Part shown: piece after piece, positions 34,480 through 43,532 of the stretch
Position numbering within the stretch: position 1 is the stretch's first letter
Layout of the letters: each line of letters opens with the position of its first letter
Made by a program: the position numbers and the translations under genes
NCBI RefSeq assembly: GCF_004519295.1
Contig: NZ_SOZH01000003.1
Span: 62,001-126,000, forward strand
Source of the DNA: Cellulosimicrobium funkei
GTDB lineage: Bacteria > Actinomycetota > Actinomycetes > Actinomycetales > Cellulomonadaceae
Length of the DNA stretch: 64,000 nucleotides
Direction of reading: 5' to 3'
The notes under the pieces: generated by a model
What the model saw: the letters and a program-made list of their open reading frames with translations, nothing else
The model's database searches: none
What the model was told of the DNA's origin: nothing

Positions 34480-34552
34480 GCGCGCGTAGCTCAGCGGACA
34501 GAGCGCCGGCTTCCGGAGCCGGGCGTCGGGGGTTCGAGTCCTCCCGCGCGCA
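34480..34552 (+). tRNA. tRNA-Arg (anticodon CCG)
   Basis: A 73-nt cloverleaf with acceptor GCGCGCG/CGCGCGC, D arm GCTC/GAGC, anticodon arm CCGGC-TTCCGGA-GCCGG (anticodon CCG, reading CGG) and T arm GGGGG-TTCGAGT-CCTCC with pairing. ACC follows the acceptor; CCA is not encoded. It is in tandem with the tRNA-Arg(ACG) and followed 28 bases later by the end of the convergent homing-endonuclease gene. Confidence 0.93.
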
Positions 34553-34579
34553 CCGAGTCCCCAGGCTTCGAGGGGAGGT

Positions 34580-35389
34580 TCACCCGGCGTTTCCTGCGGA
34601 GTGCTGCGTGGAGAGCCGCCAACGCCGCACGGAGACGCTTCGGACGCTTCGTCCGAGGGTTGCGGCGGCTTCCTCGAGCGGGAGCTCGAGCGCGATCGCG
34701 TCCTGATCGGGGGTCCAGCCCTTGCGGACGATCGCGTACCTGCTCTCGCGGCCGGGTTCCGGACGCCACGCGGCGACAGCTTCGGCGAGTCGGCGCTTGC
34801 GGCCGATGCACAGAGCGTCTGGCGAGTACCACGCCCAACGGGCGAGAGTGGCGGCGGCGACGTTCGCGACCATGATGTTCATGACGCCGTCACGTGCGTT
34901 GGGCTTGGCGCTCCTCCGCACGCCGCACACCTCCGCGATGACGGAGCAGAAGTACGCGGCGAGGGACGGGCTCGCGGTGGCGAGGCTGATGAAGGGCATC
35001 CCGGTCTTCGTGAACCCCACTGAGCCGTCGCCGTCAAGGATTCCGCGCGTGTAGTCGGCCTCGGCGAACGGTGCAGGCGGCGGACCGATGGTCGAACTCT
35101 TGCGCCCCGGCGTGACACCGAGCGCGGCGAGCTCTCGCCGCGCGGTCTGGTCGAAGAACCCGAGCGTTGCGGACACGTGGTCCGAACTGAAGTTCGTCGT
35201 CCGGTGCCTGAGGCGGACAGACGAGTAGCAAGGGAGCAGTGAGGAGATCCCGTCGAGCACGTCGCGGTCGCGCACAGCGAGCTCGAGAGCGATGCGGCCT
35301 TTGCGATCCGGGTCGCCGTCGTGACATCCGTCCGTCTGGAGCAGGCCGACGAGGTAGGCGATCTCAGGCCGGCGCGCATCCCAGAACAT
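34580..35389 (-). CDS. LAGLIDADG-family homing endonuclease, free-standing
   Basis: A 269-residue protein with two LAGLIDADG motifs, YLVGLLQTDGCH at 12-23 and YTRGILDGDGSVG at 113-125, each carrying the catalytic acid residue (Asp20 and Asp121 or close neighbours). The double-motif monomer is the usual form of these rare-cutting endonucleases. A C-terminal helix-turn-helix-like segment, KGWTPDQDAIALELPLEEAA (about 222-241), probably adds DNA contacts. It is neither inside an intron nor an intein; it converges on the tandem tRNA-Arg genes. Codon use is less GC-biased than its neighbours, consistent with transfer. Many such genes are found near tRNA loci in actinobacteria. Confidence 0.85.
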   Translation of the reverse strand: MFWDARRPEIAYLVGLLQTDGCHDGDPDRKGRIALELAVRDRDVLDGISSLLPCYSSVRLRHRTTNFSSDHVSATLGFFDQTARRELAALGVTPGRKSSTIGPPPAPFAEADYTRGILDGDGSVGFTKTGMPFISLATASPSLAAYFCSVIAEVCGVRRSAKPNARDGVMNIMVANVAAATLARWAWYSPDALCIGRKRRLAEAVAAWRPEPGRESRYAIVRKGWTPDQDAIALELPLEEAAATLGRSVRSVSVRRWRLSTQHSAGNAG

Positions 35390-35541
35390 GCACAGAGCAT
35401 TCCGGCAGCCACCGACAGCGACCGCCGCATGGAGCCCTCTCGAGCGGGCTGTGACGTGTCAGGTCGAGCGCGATCCAAGGCCTTCAGTTTTCTGCCATGG
35501 TGCGGGCGCGGCCTCCGGCGCAGTGTGGTGGCGCGGTGACA

Positions 35542-37137
35542 TCAAGAGCGGTCGCGGGGGAGGCGGACCGCGACGGTGGTGCCGGTGGGGCCGGGCTCGT
35601 CCGCCGTCGTGGAGGTCACCGTGATCGTGCCGCCGTGGGCGGTGACGATCGCGTCCACGATCGCGAGCCCGAGGCCCGTGGAGCCGCCGGTGCGGTTGCG
35701 GGCGTCGTCGCCGCGCGAGAATCGACGCAGGAGCGTCGGCCGCAGGGGCGCGGGGATGCCGGGCCCGTCGTCGGCGACGGCGAGCACGACGGCGTCGGCG
35801 TCCGCGGAGAGCCGGACGTCCACGTGCGTCCCGGGCGGGGTGTGCGTGCGGGCGTTGGCGAGGAGGTTGGCCAGCACCTGGCGCAGGCTGGCCTCGTCGC
35901 CGGTCACCTCGAGGTCGACGGCGTCGTCCGGCAGGTCGTCCGGGTCCGGGGCGCCGGACGCCGGGTCGACGTCGAGGTCGTCCGCGCCGGGCAGGTCGAG
36001 CGCCCAGTCGTGGTCGGGTCCCGCGGCGTGCGCGTCCGTGACGGCGTCCACGGCGAGCACGGCGAGGTCGACGGGCGCGCGGTCGAGCGGGCGTCCGGCG
36101 TCGAGCCGGGCGAGGAGCAGCAGGTCCTCGACGAGGCCGGTCATGCGCACGGCCTCGGCCTCGATGCGGTCGAGCGAGCGCGCGGTCGCGGGCGGCACGT
36201 CGTCGGGGGAGCGGCGCACGAGCTCGGCGTACCCGCGGATGGAGGCGAGCGGCGTGCGCAGCTCGTGGCTCGCGTCGGCGACGAACCGCCGCACCTGGGT
36301 CTCGGAGTCGTGGCGCGCCTGGAGCGAGGTCTCGACGTTCTCGAGCATCCGGTTGAGCGCGGCGCCCACCTGGCCGACCTCCGTGCGCTCGTCGGTGAGG
36401 TCGTCCGGGACGCGCGGGATGGCGTCGATCTCGCCCTGCGCGAGCTCGAGCTCGGAGACGCGGCCCGCGGCGGCGGCGACGTCGTCGAGCGGGCGCAGCG
36501 AGCGCCGCACGAGCCAGGTGCCGAGGAGCACGGCCGCGAGGAGCCCGGCCGCGCCGAGCGCGGCCTCGACGAGCACGTAGCTCTCGACCGTCGCGTCGAC
36601 CTGGGCGGTGCTCGACGCGACGACGACGGGCTGCCCGTCCGCGGTGGTGCGGTGCACGGCGCGGAACGACCCGAGGTCGGGGAGGTCGACGTCGTGCGCG
36701 GCGCCGTCGACGGGGACGGCCTCGAGCGCCGCGACCTGGGCGTCGTCGAGCGCCACGCGCCGGAGGTCCGGGGTGACGTACTCCGCGAGGACGAGCTCGC
36801 CGCCGTCGTACCGCAGCACGGCGCTGCCGGGGCCGGTGCCCGCGGGGAAGCGTGACGGGTCGTCGGGCCCGCCGGGCTCCGGCCCGGACGCGTCGCCGGT
36901 GCCGTCCGGGGGCTGCGCGGGGCCGTCGCCGCGGGCGAGCCGGTCGCTCGCCTGGCGCAGCTCGTGGTCGACCTGGGCGACAAGCTGGGTGCGCAGCACG
37001 ACGGCGGACGCGACGGCGAGCCCGACGGTGACGAGCAGCACGACGGCCGCGAGCACGAGCACGAGGCGCCGGCGCAGCGCGGTGGGCCGCCGCTCCCTGC
37101 CGGTGGCCGTCGGGCGGGTCGTGCCGAGGTCAGGCAC
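35542..37137 (-). CDS. Sensor histidine kinase
   Basis: A 531-residue membrane sensor kinase, partner of the response regulator it overlaps by 8 bases. One membrane helix near residues 25-48, an extracytoplasmic domain of about 150 residues (acidic, Asp/Gly/Pro-rich), a second helix near 185-205, HAMP, the dimerisation domain with FVADASHELRTPLASIRGYAELV (His phosphorylated), and a HATPase domain with NLLANARTHTP (N box), ADDGPGIP (G1) and GGSTGLGLAIV (G2). Start is GTG 37137. The regulator/kinase order resembles the TrcRS/TcrXY type of mycobacteria. The signal is unknown. Confidence 0.93.
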   Translation of the reverse strand: MPDLGTTRPTATGRERRPTALRRRLVLVLAAVVLLVTVGLAVASAVVLRTQLVAQVDHELRQASDRLARGDGPAQPPDGTGDASGPEPGGPDDPSRFPAGTGPGSAVLRYDGGELVLAEYVTPDLRRVALDDAQVAALEAVPVDGAAHDVDLPDLGSFRAVHRTTADGQPVVVASSTAQVDATVESYVLVEAALGAAGLLAAVLLGTWLVRRSLRPLDDVAAAAGRVSELELAQGEIDAIPRVPDDLTDERTEVGQVGAALNRMLENVETSLQARHDSETQVRRFVADASHELRTPLASIRGYAELVRRSPDDVPPATARSLDRIEAEAVRMTGLVEDLLLLARLDAGRPLDRAPVDLAVLAVDAVTDAHAAGPDHDWALDLPGADDLDVDPASGAPDPDDLPDDAVDLEVTGDEASLRQVLANLLANARTHTPPGTHVDVRLSADADAVVLAVADDGPGIPAPLRPTLLRRFSRGDDARNRTGGSTGLGLAIVDAIVTAHGGTITVTSTTADEPGPTGTTVAVRLPRDRS

Positions 37138-37900
37138 GGGCGCTCTCCGCGTCGGCGGCGGGCTTGAGCACGTACCCGACCCCGCGCAGCGTGTGGATCA
37201 TGGGCGCGCGGCCCTTGTCGATCTTGCGGCGCAGGTAGGAGACGTAGAGCTCGACGATGTTGGCCTGGCCGCCGAAGTCGTAGTTCCAGACGCGGTCGAG
37301 GATCTGCGCCTTGGACAGCACGCGGCGCGGGTTGCGCATGAGGTACCGCAGGAGCTCGAACTCGGTCGCGGTGAGCCGGATCTCCTCGCCGGCGCGCCGC
37401 ACCTCGTGCGCGTCCTCGTCGAGCTCGAGGTCGCCGACGACGAGCACCGAGTCCTCGCGCTGGGCGGTCGCACCGCCGCGGCGCAGCAGCCCGCGCAGCC
37501 GGGCGACGACCTCTTCCAGGCTGAACGGCTTGGTCACGTAGTCGTCGCCGCCCGCGGTGAGCCCGGCGACGCGGTCCTCGACGGCGTCGCGCGCGGTGAG
37601 GAACAGCACGGGCACGTCGGCGTCGCGCTCGCGCAGGCGGCGCAGGACGGTGAGCCCGTCCATGTCGGGGAGCATGACGTCGAGCACGACGACGTCCGGC
37701 CCGGTCTCCCGCGCGGTGCGGATCGCGGTGTGACCGTCGAGCGCGGTGGAGACGTCCCAGCCCTCGTACCGCAGCGCCGAGGTGAGCAGCTCGGCGAGGT
37801 TCGGCTCGTCGTCGACCACGAGCACGCGGACGGGGGAGCCGTCCGGGCGCGTGAGGCGCGGCTGGTCCGGGCGGCCGACGGGGGCGGGGGCTGTGGTCAT
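37130..37900 (-). CDS. OmpR-family response regulator
   Basis: A 256-residue regulator. The receiver domain (about 24-140) shows VLVVDDEPNLAEL (acid pocket), VVVLDVMLPDMDG (phosphorylated Asp), FLTARDAVEDRVAG and DDYVTKPFSLEEV (Lys). The C-terminal winged helix (about 155-250) contains LTATEFELLRYLMRNPRRVLSK and VELYVSYLRRKIDKG, as in OmpR/PhoB DNA-binding domains. It is first in an operon with the histidine kinase; the two genes overlap by 8 bases. A 23-residue Pro-rich N-terminal extension precedes the receiver. Confidence 0.95.
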   Translation of the reverse strand: MTTAPAPVGRPDQPRLTRPDGSPVRVLVVDDEPNLAELLTSALRYEGWDVSTALDGHTAIRTARETGPDVVVLDVMLPDMDGLTVLRRLRERDADVPVLFLTARDAVEDRVAGLTAGGDDYVTKPFSLEEVVARLRGLLRRGGATAQREDSVLVVGDLELDEDAHEVRRAGEEIRLTATEFELLRYLMRNPRRVLSKAQILDRVWNYDFGGQANIVELYVSYLRRKIDKGRAPMIHTLRGVGYVLKPAADAESARA

Positions 37901-38180
37901 GCTCCCAGGGTCGCGCGCGACGCGGAGGCGTGCCTGTGGTGACCCTGTGCGCTCGCTGTGCCCCGAGGCCGGCCCGGCCGCCGCCCGACGCGCGCCGCGG
38001 GCCGGGGTGAGAAACCGCAGTCGCGAGTCGTTGAAACCTTGACTTTTGTGCGCCTGCCGTCAAAACTCGCTGCATCGGCAGCAGCCGACGTCCACGCACG
38101 CAGGAGTGCGCGCGTCGCCCCGTGGGGTCGCCGTCGGCGACCCTCCGGCTCGCGCTCTCGACGACGAGGGAGAAGCACGC

Positions 38181-39626
38181 ATGGATTTGTTCAGCGGCAT
38201 GACGTTCCGGCGGGCGGTGGCTGCGGCCGCCGCGCTGCCGCTCGTGGGCGGTGCCACGCTCATGACCGCGGGCCCGGCGGCCGCCGACGAGGAGGACTAC
38301 AAGATCCTCGTCGTGGGGGAGACGCTCGGCTTCCGCCACTCGCACATCGACGACACCACGCGCGCGCTCATCGAGCTCGGCGCCGACAACGGCTTCACGG
38401 TCGACGTGTGGGACCCGCCGAACAGCTCGGCGGGGTGGTGGGGCAGCGGTTCGCCCGGCCAGCCCGACCTGACGATGGACTCCTCGCCGTTCACGAGCGC
38501 CGAGGACCTCGCGCAGTACGCGACCATCGTCTTCGCGTCGCCGGTCGACAACACCAACTCCCTCAACCCGGCCACGCCGCGCCTCCTGGACGACGCCGAG
38601 CTCGCCGCGTTCCAGGGCTACATCCGGGGCGGCGGCGGGTTCGTGGGCCTGCACGCGGCGACCGACACGATGCACACCGTGCCCTGGTACAGCCAGCTCA
38701 CGGGCGGCGGCGCGCGGTTCGTCAGCCACCCGCAGCAGCAGACGGCGACGATGCGCGTCGAGAGCCCGGGTCACCCCTCGACGGCGCACCTGCCGGCCGT
38801 CTGGGAGCGGTTCGACGAGTGGTACAACTACACGACCAACCCGCGCGAGGACGTCCACGTCCTCATCACGCTCGACGAGTCGACGTACAACCCGGGCAAC
38901 AACGCGATGGGCGAGGACCACCCGATCGCGTGGTGCCAGAACTTCGAGGGCGGTCGCTCCTGGTACGAGGGCGCCGGGCACACCGACGCCTCGTGGACCG
39001 ACCCGCTGTTCCTCGAGCACGTCCTCAAGGGCGTCGAGTGGACCGCGGGCGTCGTCGAGGGCGGCGGCAACTGCGTCACCTTCGGCGAGGTCGACGAGCT
39101 CGTGGCGGGCCTGAACACCTCCGCGGTGGGCGACGGCGTCATCGCGGGCGCGATCTCGTCCCTGCTCGGCAGCGCGCGCAGCGCGGCCGACGCGGACGAC
39201 CCCGCGACGGCCGTCCAGGTGCTCGGCGGCGCGCGGTCGCTCGTCGACCACCTGTCGGCGGCGGCGGGCGACCGCGCGCTGCTCGGCACGAAGATCGACG
39301 ACCTCGTCGACTGGCAGTCGGCGCTCGTCGACGACGGCCCCGCGCTCGAACTCTCGGCCGAGGCCGAGCTGCGCACCATGGGCGGCAAGCAGTACCTGGC
39401 GGTCCGGGTGGTCAACCAGGACGACGCGGCCGTGGACCTCACGGTCACCACGCCGTACGGGACCAAGGAGTTCGCGGCCGTCGCGCCGACCAAGAACGCC
39501 TACCAGGCCTTCGCGACGCGCCTCGTCGAGGTGCCCGCGGGGCAGGTGACGGTCACCGCCACCGCCGAGCGTGACGGCGAGACGGTCACCGAGGAGCTCG
39601 TGGTCGACTTCAGCGGCACCGCCTGA
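38181..39626 (+). CDS. Secreted ThuA-domain protein
   Basis: A 481-residue exported protein. The signal peptide FRRAVAAAAALPLVGGATLM ends near AAA-DEED at about residue 36. Residues 40-300 form a ThuA (trehalose-utilisation, class I glutamine amidotransferase-like) domain: ILVVGETLGFRHSHIDD, then FQGYIRGGGGFVGLHAATDT and GEDHPIAWCQNFEGGRSWYEGAGHT. ThuA domains often occur in sugar-modifying secreted proteins. The last 180 residues are a helical spacer followed by a beta-rich domain. GGGAGAAG precedes the ATG. TTGAC...GTCAA at 38039-38063 is an inverted repeat in the 280-base upstream region. Transcription ends at the hairpin 39648-39683. Confidence 0.86.
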   Translation: MDLFSGMTFRRAVAAAAALPLVGGATLMTAGPAAADEEDYKILVVGETLGFRHSHIDDTTRALIELGADNGFTVDVWDPPNSSAGWWGSGSPGQPDLTMDSSPFTSAEDLAQYATIVFASPVDNTNSLNPATPRLLDDAELAAFQGYIRGGGGFVGLHAATDTMHTVPWYSQLTGGGARFVSHPQQQTATMRVESPGHPSTAHLPAVWERFDEWYNYTTNPREDVHVLITLDESTYNPGNNAMGEDHPIAWCQNFEGGRSWYEGAGHTDASWTDPLFLEHVLKGVEWTAGVVEGGGNCVTFGEVDELVAGLNTSAVGDGVIAGAISSLLGSARSAADADDPATAVQVLGGARSLVDHLSAAAGDRALLGTKIDDLVDWQSALVDDGPALELSAEAELRTMGGKQYLAVRVVNQDDAAVDLTVTTPYGTKEFAAVAPTKNAYQAFATRLVEVPAGQVTVTATAERDGETVTEELVVDFSGTA

Positions 39627-39647
39627 CGCCTCCCCGGCCCAGCAGGC

Positions 39648-39683
39648 ACGACGCCCGTCGCACCCCGGTGCGGCGGGCGTCGT
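39648..39683. terminator. Stem-loop terminator after the ThuA-domain gene
   Basis: ACGACGCCCG pairs with CGGGCGTCGT and an inner CGCACC/GGTGCG extends the stem, with one unpaired base on each side. It lies 22 bases after the stop and before the convergent CueP-like gene; it may serve both. Confidence 0.78.
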
Positions 39684-39724
39684 CGTGCGCGGAGCGGGAC
39701 GCCGCCGGGCGCGCCCGCTGCGCG

Positions 39725-40300
39725 TCAGGCGAGCTGGAGGGTCGTGAGGCAGGTGGGGTCGTCGTCGCGCGTCGAGACGGCCGTGGTACCGACCCGGCCG
39801 TCGTGCTCGACGCGCAGCTCTGCGTCGACGTCGCGCGGGAGCCAGTAGCCCACGAAGCCGTTGGCGCCGAGCGTCGTGTTCTCCTCGACGAGCACGTCGC
39901 CGGTGGCCGTGTCGACCACCGTCACCGAGACCGGCTCCCCGGCGAGCTCGCCCTGGCACGTGGTGAGCGAGTGGTAGAAGCACTCGTGCGTCTCGTCCAC
40001 GAAGGGCGCGACGGAGAGGTAGAACGTGTCCTCGGGCAGCGGGACCGTGGTCTCGTACGACTCGTCGGCGAGCACGAGCTCCGCCGCGCGGACGGAGGCC
40101 ACGAGGTCGGTCGGCCGGTCGGCGGTCTCGAGCCCTTCCAGGCGGTTGACGACCTCCTGGCCACTGAGCCCGGTGAGGTCGTGGCGGTCGAGCAGGGCGT
40201 CCAGCGCGGAGGGCTCCGGGGACCCGCCGGAGCAGCCGGCGAGCACGAGGGCGGTGGCGGCCACGGCGGCCACGAGGGTCGGGAGGGCACGTCGTCTCAT
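39725..40300 (-). CDS. cueP: CueP-family copper/metal-binding lipoprotein
   Basis: A 191-residue lipoprotein: signal peptide with lipobox LAGC, then a domain matching the CueP family. The diagnostic segment ECFYHSLTTCQGEL carries the two cysteines and His of the family, and the end LGANGFVGYWLPRD...DPTCLTTLQL supplies a third Cys-containing strand. In Salmonella CueP is a periplasmic copper reservoir and supplies copper to superoxide dismutase. In a Gram-positive it would act at the outer face of the membrane. No copper regulator or exporter gene is adjacent, so control cannot be inferred. Confidence 0.87.
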   Translation of the reverse strand: MRRRALPTLVAAVAATALVLAGCSGGSPEPSALDALLDRHDLTGLSGQEVVNRLEGLETADRPTDLVASVRAAELVLADESYETTVPLPEDTFYLSVAPFVDETHECFYHSLTTCQGELAGEPVSVTVVDTATGDVLVEENTTLGANGFVGYWLPRDVDAELRVEHDGRVGTTAVSTRDDDPTCLTTLQLA

Positions 40301-40330
40301 GCGCCGATCCTCTCAGAGCGCGACGCCGTG

Positions 40331-40373
40331 CCCAGGGTCGGAGGTCCCGGGCGCGCCGACGGCCGGGACCCTG
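40331..40373 (-). terminator. Stem-loop after the phosphotriesterase-like operon
   Basis: CCAGGGTC/GACCCTGG and the inner GGTCCCGG/CCGGGACC can form alternative hairpins about 40 bases past the stop of the last gene of the minus-strand operon. No T run. Confidence 0.45.
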
Positions 40374-40410
40374 GCGGGCCCCGGCCGTGCGGGTGGCGGA
40401 CGGCGTCGCG

Positions 40411-41460
40411 TCACGCGGTGAGCATCGCCACCGGGTTGTCGTGGGTGAGGCGCGCGAGCACGTCGCGCGGCACCCCGCGCGCGGCGAGCATCTCGGTGAA
40501 CACCGTCGGGACGTAGGCGAACCCGTTGCCGCCGTGCTGCACCCACATCTGCTTGAGGAACACGTCGTGGCTGAGCAGCACCTGGCCCGCGTGACCGGCC
40601 TCGACGAGGCGCTGCACCGCGGTCGCGGTCGTGTGCGGGTCGGGGGACACGCCCTCCTTCGGGAAGGTGATGTCCATGCCGACCATGTCGAACTCGAGCC
40701 AGACGCCGCGCTCGGCCACGGACCGCTGGTAGCCCGGGTCGTCGGCGGACGGGTCCATGTGGCACAGCACGACCTTCTCCGGGCGCACGCCCACCTCGTC
40801 GAGCACGAGGTCGAGCACCTCGTGCGCGCGGCGCTGCCAGCCGGGCAGGTGCACCTGGAGCGCGACGTGCGGGTGCTCGCGCTGCGCGAGAGCCGCGGCG
40901 CGCAGCGACGCCGCCTCGCCCGGCGTGAACGACGGCGAGACGCCGATCTCGCCGATGATGCCGGGCCGCACGCCGGTCCCGCCGATCCCGTCGGCGAGCT
41001 CCGCGACGATCGCGGACGCCTGGGCGTCCACGGCCGCGGCGGCGATGCGGTCGCCCTCGAACTTCTCGAGGTACGCGCCGCAGCCCGCGACCACGTGCAG
41101 GCCCGTGCGGCGCGCGACCTCCGCGAGGCGCTCGGGGTTGCGCCCGATCGCGGCGCTCGACGTCGCGTCGACGATCGTGCGCCCGCCCAGCGCGGCGAAG
41201 CTCTCGAGCTCCGCCGCGACCGCGGCGACCGGCTTGTCGGCGATGTTGTCCGCGCAGCAGTACGGGTCCTTGCGCAGCGCCCACGCGACCGACGCAGAGA
41301 CCGGGACCTCGACGACCGCCTCGGAGAAGCGGTAGCTCGGCGGGTCGAGCACCCCGGACAGGTCGTTGAAGAGGTGCTCGTGGGGGAGCGTGAGGCCGAG
41401 GTCCGCAGCCGCGGCGCGGCCGGTGACCGTCTGGACGTGGCCGGCGGGCGTGACGCTCAT
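40411..41460 (-). CDS. Phosphotriesterase-family amidohydrolase
   Basis: A 349-residue TIM-barrel metal hydrolase of the phosphotriesterase family. The metal ligands can be placed: LPHEHLFND (HxH), GIIGEIGVS (Glu bridging where phosphotriesterase itself has carbamylated Lys), QVHLPGW (His), LCHMDPS (His) and LLSHDVFLK (Asp). Homologs with Glu usually act on lactones or phosphorylated sugar lactones, not organophosphates. It is the last of four genes in a LacI-controlled operon and overlaps the transporter gene by ATGA. Together with a PfkB kinase this suggests sugar-lactone catabolism; the substrate is unknown. Confidence 0.88.
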   Translation of the reverse strand: MSVTPAGHVQTVTGRAAAADLGLTLPHEHLFNDLSGVLDPPSYRFSEAVVEVPVSASVAWALRKDPYCCADNIADKPVAAVAAELESFAALGGRTIVDATSSAAIGRNPERLAEVARRTGLHVVAGCGAYLEKFEGDRIAAAAVDAQASAIVAELADGIGGTGVRPGIIGEIGVSPSFTPGEAASLRAAALAQREHPHVALQVHLPGWQRRAHEVLDLVLDEVGVRPEKVVLCHMDPSADDPGYQRSVAERGVWLEFDMVGMDITFPKEGVSPDPHTTATAVQRLVEAGHAGQVLLSHDVFLKQMWVQHGGNGFAYVPTVFTEMLAARGVPRDVLARLTHDNPVAMLTA

Positions 41461-42575
41461 CGCGCGCTCGTCTCGCCGGCCTCGCCGCCCGCGACGGCCG
41501 CCGCGACGCCCGCGTCGGGTCCGCCAGGGCCGCCGGGGGCGTCCGGGTCGTCGGCGTGCGCGGCCTTGCCGGACGGGATCATGCCGATCCCGGCGGCGAC
41601 GAGCGCGATGACCGTGCCGATCACGGTCGCGACGTGCACGGTGTGGCCGAGCGCGGGGATCGCGGCGTCGAGGACGAGCGAGCCGACGAGCTGGCCCGCG
41701 ACCGAGGCGAGGCCGAGCAGGAGCAGGCCGAGGCCGCGCACGAGGAGCGCCATGAGCGCGATGGACAGCAGGCCGAGCGGGCCGCCCAGGTACATCCACC
41801 ACTCGCTCGGGAGCTGGAAGTCGACGCCGCCCACGGCCGCGCGCACGAGGTAGGCGATCAGCAGGGCGGTGAAGCCCACGAGGAAGTTCCAGCCGATCGA
41901 GACGAGCATCGACCCGGTGACGTCGGCGACGGCCGCGTTGCCGGCGGGCTGCCAGCCCGCGAGCAGACCGCCCACGAACGGCATGATCGCGAGGACGATC
42001 GTGTGCGGCACGGAGAAGCTCGGCGAGATGACGACGACGGTCGCCGCGATGGCGAGCGCCGCGCCGAGCAGGCGCGTGGTGGTGAGCGGCTGCTTGACCG
42101 ACGCCGTGACGCCGAGGCGGTCGCAGATGACGCCCGAGATGACGAGGCCGGAGATGAGCGAGATCTGGAACGTCGCGACGCCCAGGACGCCCACGGTGAC
42201 GCCCTCGGACAGGACGATGACGGCCCCGCACAGGCCCGCGAGGTAGTTCCACCACGGGATGGTGCGCGAGCGGATCAGGCCGGGGATCGCGAGCGCCTCG
42301 CGCCGGGTCGTGGGGCGCGCGAACACGACGACGAACATGAGGACCAGGCCGGTCCCGAACGAGATGAGGGCGGCGGCGTGCCCGTCGCCGATCGTCTTGC
42401 CCAGCTGGCCGTTGACGGCCGCCTGCATGGGGCCGAGGGCCCCCGCGAGGACGGTCGCGACGACGAGCAGGGCGGTCGCGGTGTCCTTGACCCTGCTGCG
42501 GCGGGCTGACGAGCTCACAGCACCTCCCTGAGTGCCGGACGGGGAACCGGTGGTCGCCGGCGTGGTGTGCTTCAT
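41457..42575 (-). CDS. DMT-superfamily transporter (YdcZ/DUF606 type)
   Basis: A 372-residue membrane protein with about ten helices in two similar halves. Both halves begin with a related motif (GALGPMQAAVNGQLGKTIGD in the first; GLLAGWQPAGNAAVADVTGS in the second), the pattern of fused YdcZ/DUF606 pairs in the drug/metabolite transporter superfamily. The first 25 residues are cytoplasmic and the Pro/Gly/Ala-rich tail is probably disordered. It lies between the PfkB kinase and phosphotriesterase-like genes and overlaps the latter by 4 bases, so it probably imports (or exports) the operon's substrate. Confidence 0.85.
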   Translation of the reverse strand: MKHTTPATTGSPSGTQGGAVSSSARRSRVKDTATALLVVATVLAGALGPMQAAVNGQLGKTIGDGHAAALISFGTGLVLMFVVVFARPTTRREALAIPGLIRSRTIPWWNYLAGLCGAVIVLSEGVTVGVLGVATFQISLISGLVISGVICDRLGVTASVKQPLTTTRLLGAALAIAATVVVISPSFSVPHTIVLAIMPFVGGLLAGWQPAGNAAVADVTGSMLVSIGWNFLVGFTALLIAYLVRAAVGGVDFQLPSEWWMYLGGPLGLLSIALMALLVRGLGLLLLGLASVAGQLVGSLVLDAAIPALGHTVHVATVIGTVIALVAAGIGMIPSGKAAHADDPDAPGGPGGPDAGVAAAVAGGEAGETSAR

Positions 42576-42611
42576 TGCGTGACCGTGCCTTCCTCCGACG
42601 GTACGTCGGAC

Positions 42612-43532
42612 TTAGCTGTGGAGCGGAATCCTGGTGCCCTCGGGGGCCAGGTCGGTGGCGCGCGGCAGGGAGTCGACGGCGCCGTGGCGGGTGGTGGTGG
42701 AGGCGGCGACGTGCGCCGCCCAGCGGGCGGACTCGACGAGGTCGCCGCCGTGGAGGAGGCCGTCCGCGAGCGCCGCGCAGAACGAGTCGCCGGCGGCGGT
42801 CGTGTCGACGGCGTCGACGCGCTCCGCCGGGACGGTGACGGGTGCTCCTCCTGCGGGGACGACGAGCGCGCCGTCGGCCCCGAGGGTGACGACGACGTCC
42901 CCGGGGTGGTCGAGCGCGCGGACCATGGCGAGCACGGCGTCGGTGCCGACGGGCTCGTCGCTCGCGCCGACGAGGGTCGCGAGCTCGAACCGGTTGGGCA
43001 CGAGCACGCGGAACGCGGCGCGCACGGGGGCGGGCAGCGGGACGGCGGGCGCCGGGTTGAGCACCGTGGTGCCCGTCGCGGTGGCGGCGACGGCGCGCAG
43101 GGCGCCGAGCGGCGTCTCGCACTGGCACAGGACGGCGGCCGCGTCGCGGACGAGGTCGGCGCGCTCGGTGACGAACGCCTCGTCGACGACGGCGTTCGCG
43201 CCGGGCTCGATGACGATCGTTGACTCGGGCTGCTCCCACAGCACGACGGCGACGCCGGTGGGGCGGTCCGCCGTCGCGAGCCCGTCGAGGACGAGGCCCT
43301 CGACGGCGAGGCGGCGGCGGATCGCGCGGCCGTCGTCGTCGTCGCCGACGGCGCCGACCATGGCGACGCGGCGGCCGAGCCGGGCGGCGGCGACCGCCTG
43401 GTTGGCGCCCTTGCCGCCGGGGGAGCGGACGAGGCCCGTCGCGGAGACGGTCTCGCCCGAGCGGGGCAGGCGGTCGACGGTCAGCCTGAGGTCCATGTTC
43501 AGGCTGCCGACGACCACCACCTCGGGCGTCAT
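42612..43532 (-). CDS. PfkB-family carbohydrate kinase, ribokinase-like
   Basis: A 306-residue sugar kinase of the ribokinase type. It has the N-terminal VVVGSLNMDLRLTVDRLPRSGE, the GGKGANQAVAAARLG signature, NPAPAVPLP and VPNRFE, and the C-terminal VDTTAAGDSFCAALADGL with the catalytic Asp. These are closest to ribokinase/deoxyribokinase. Stop and start of the adjoining ThuA-like gene share one base (TGATG). Substrate is probably a pentose or related sugar handled by this operon; without the transporter's specificity it cannot be named. Confidence 0.9.
   Translation of the reverse strand: MTPEVVVVGSLNMDLRLTVDRLPRSGETVSATGLVRSPGGKGANQAVAAARLGRRVAMVGAVGDDDDGRAIRRRLAVEGLVLDGLATADRPTGVAVVLWEQPESTIVIEPGANAVVDEAFVTERADLVRDAAAVLCQCETPLGALRAVAATATGTTVLNPAPAVPLPAPVRAAFRVLVPNRFELATLVGASDEPVGTDAVLAMVRALDHPGDVVVTLGADGALVVPAGGAPVTVPAERVDAVDTTAAGDSFCAALADGLLHGGDLVESARWAAHVAASTTTRHGAVDSLPRATDLAPEGTRIPLHS

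Noticed and set aside
34364-35541. A tRNA-anchored integrative element
   Set aside because: No integrase, excisionase or second copy of a tRNA 3' end was found; only the homing-endonuclease gene is present.
40411-41460. True organophosphate-degrading phosphotriesterase
   Set aside because: The bridging carbamylated Lys is replaced by Glu in GIIGEIG and the gene is in a sugar-type operon, pointing to a lactonase-like homolog.
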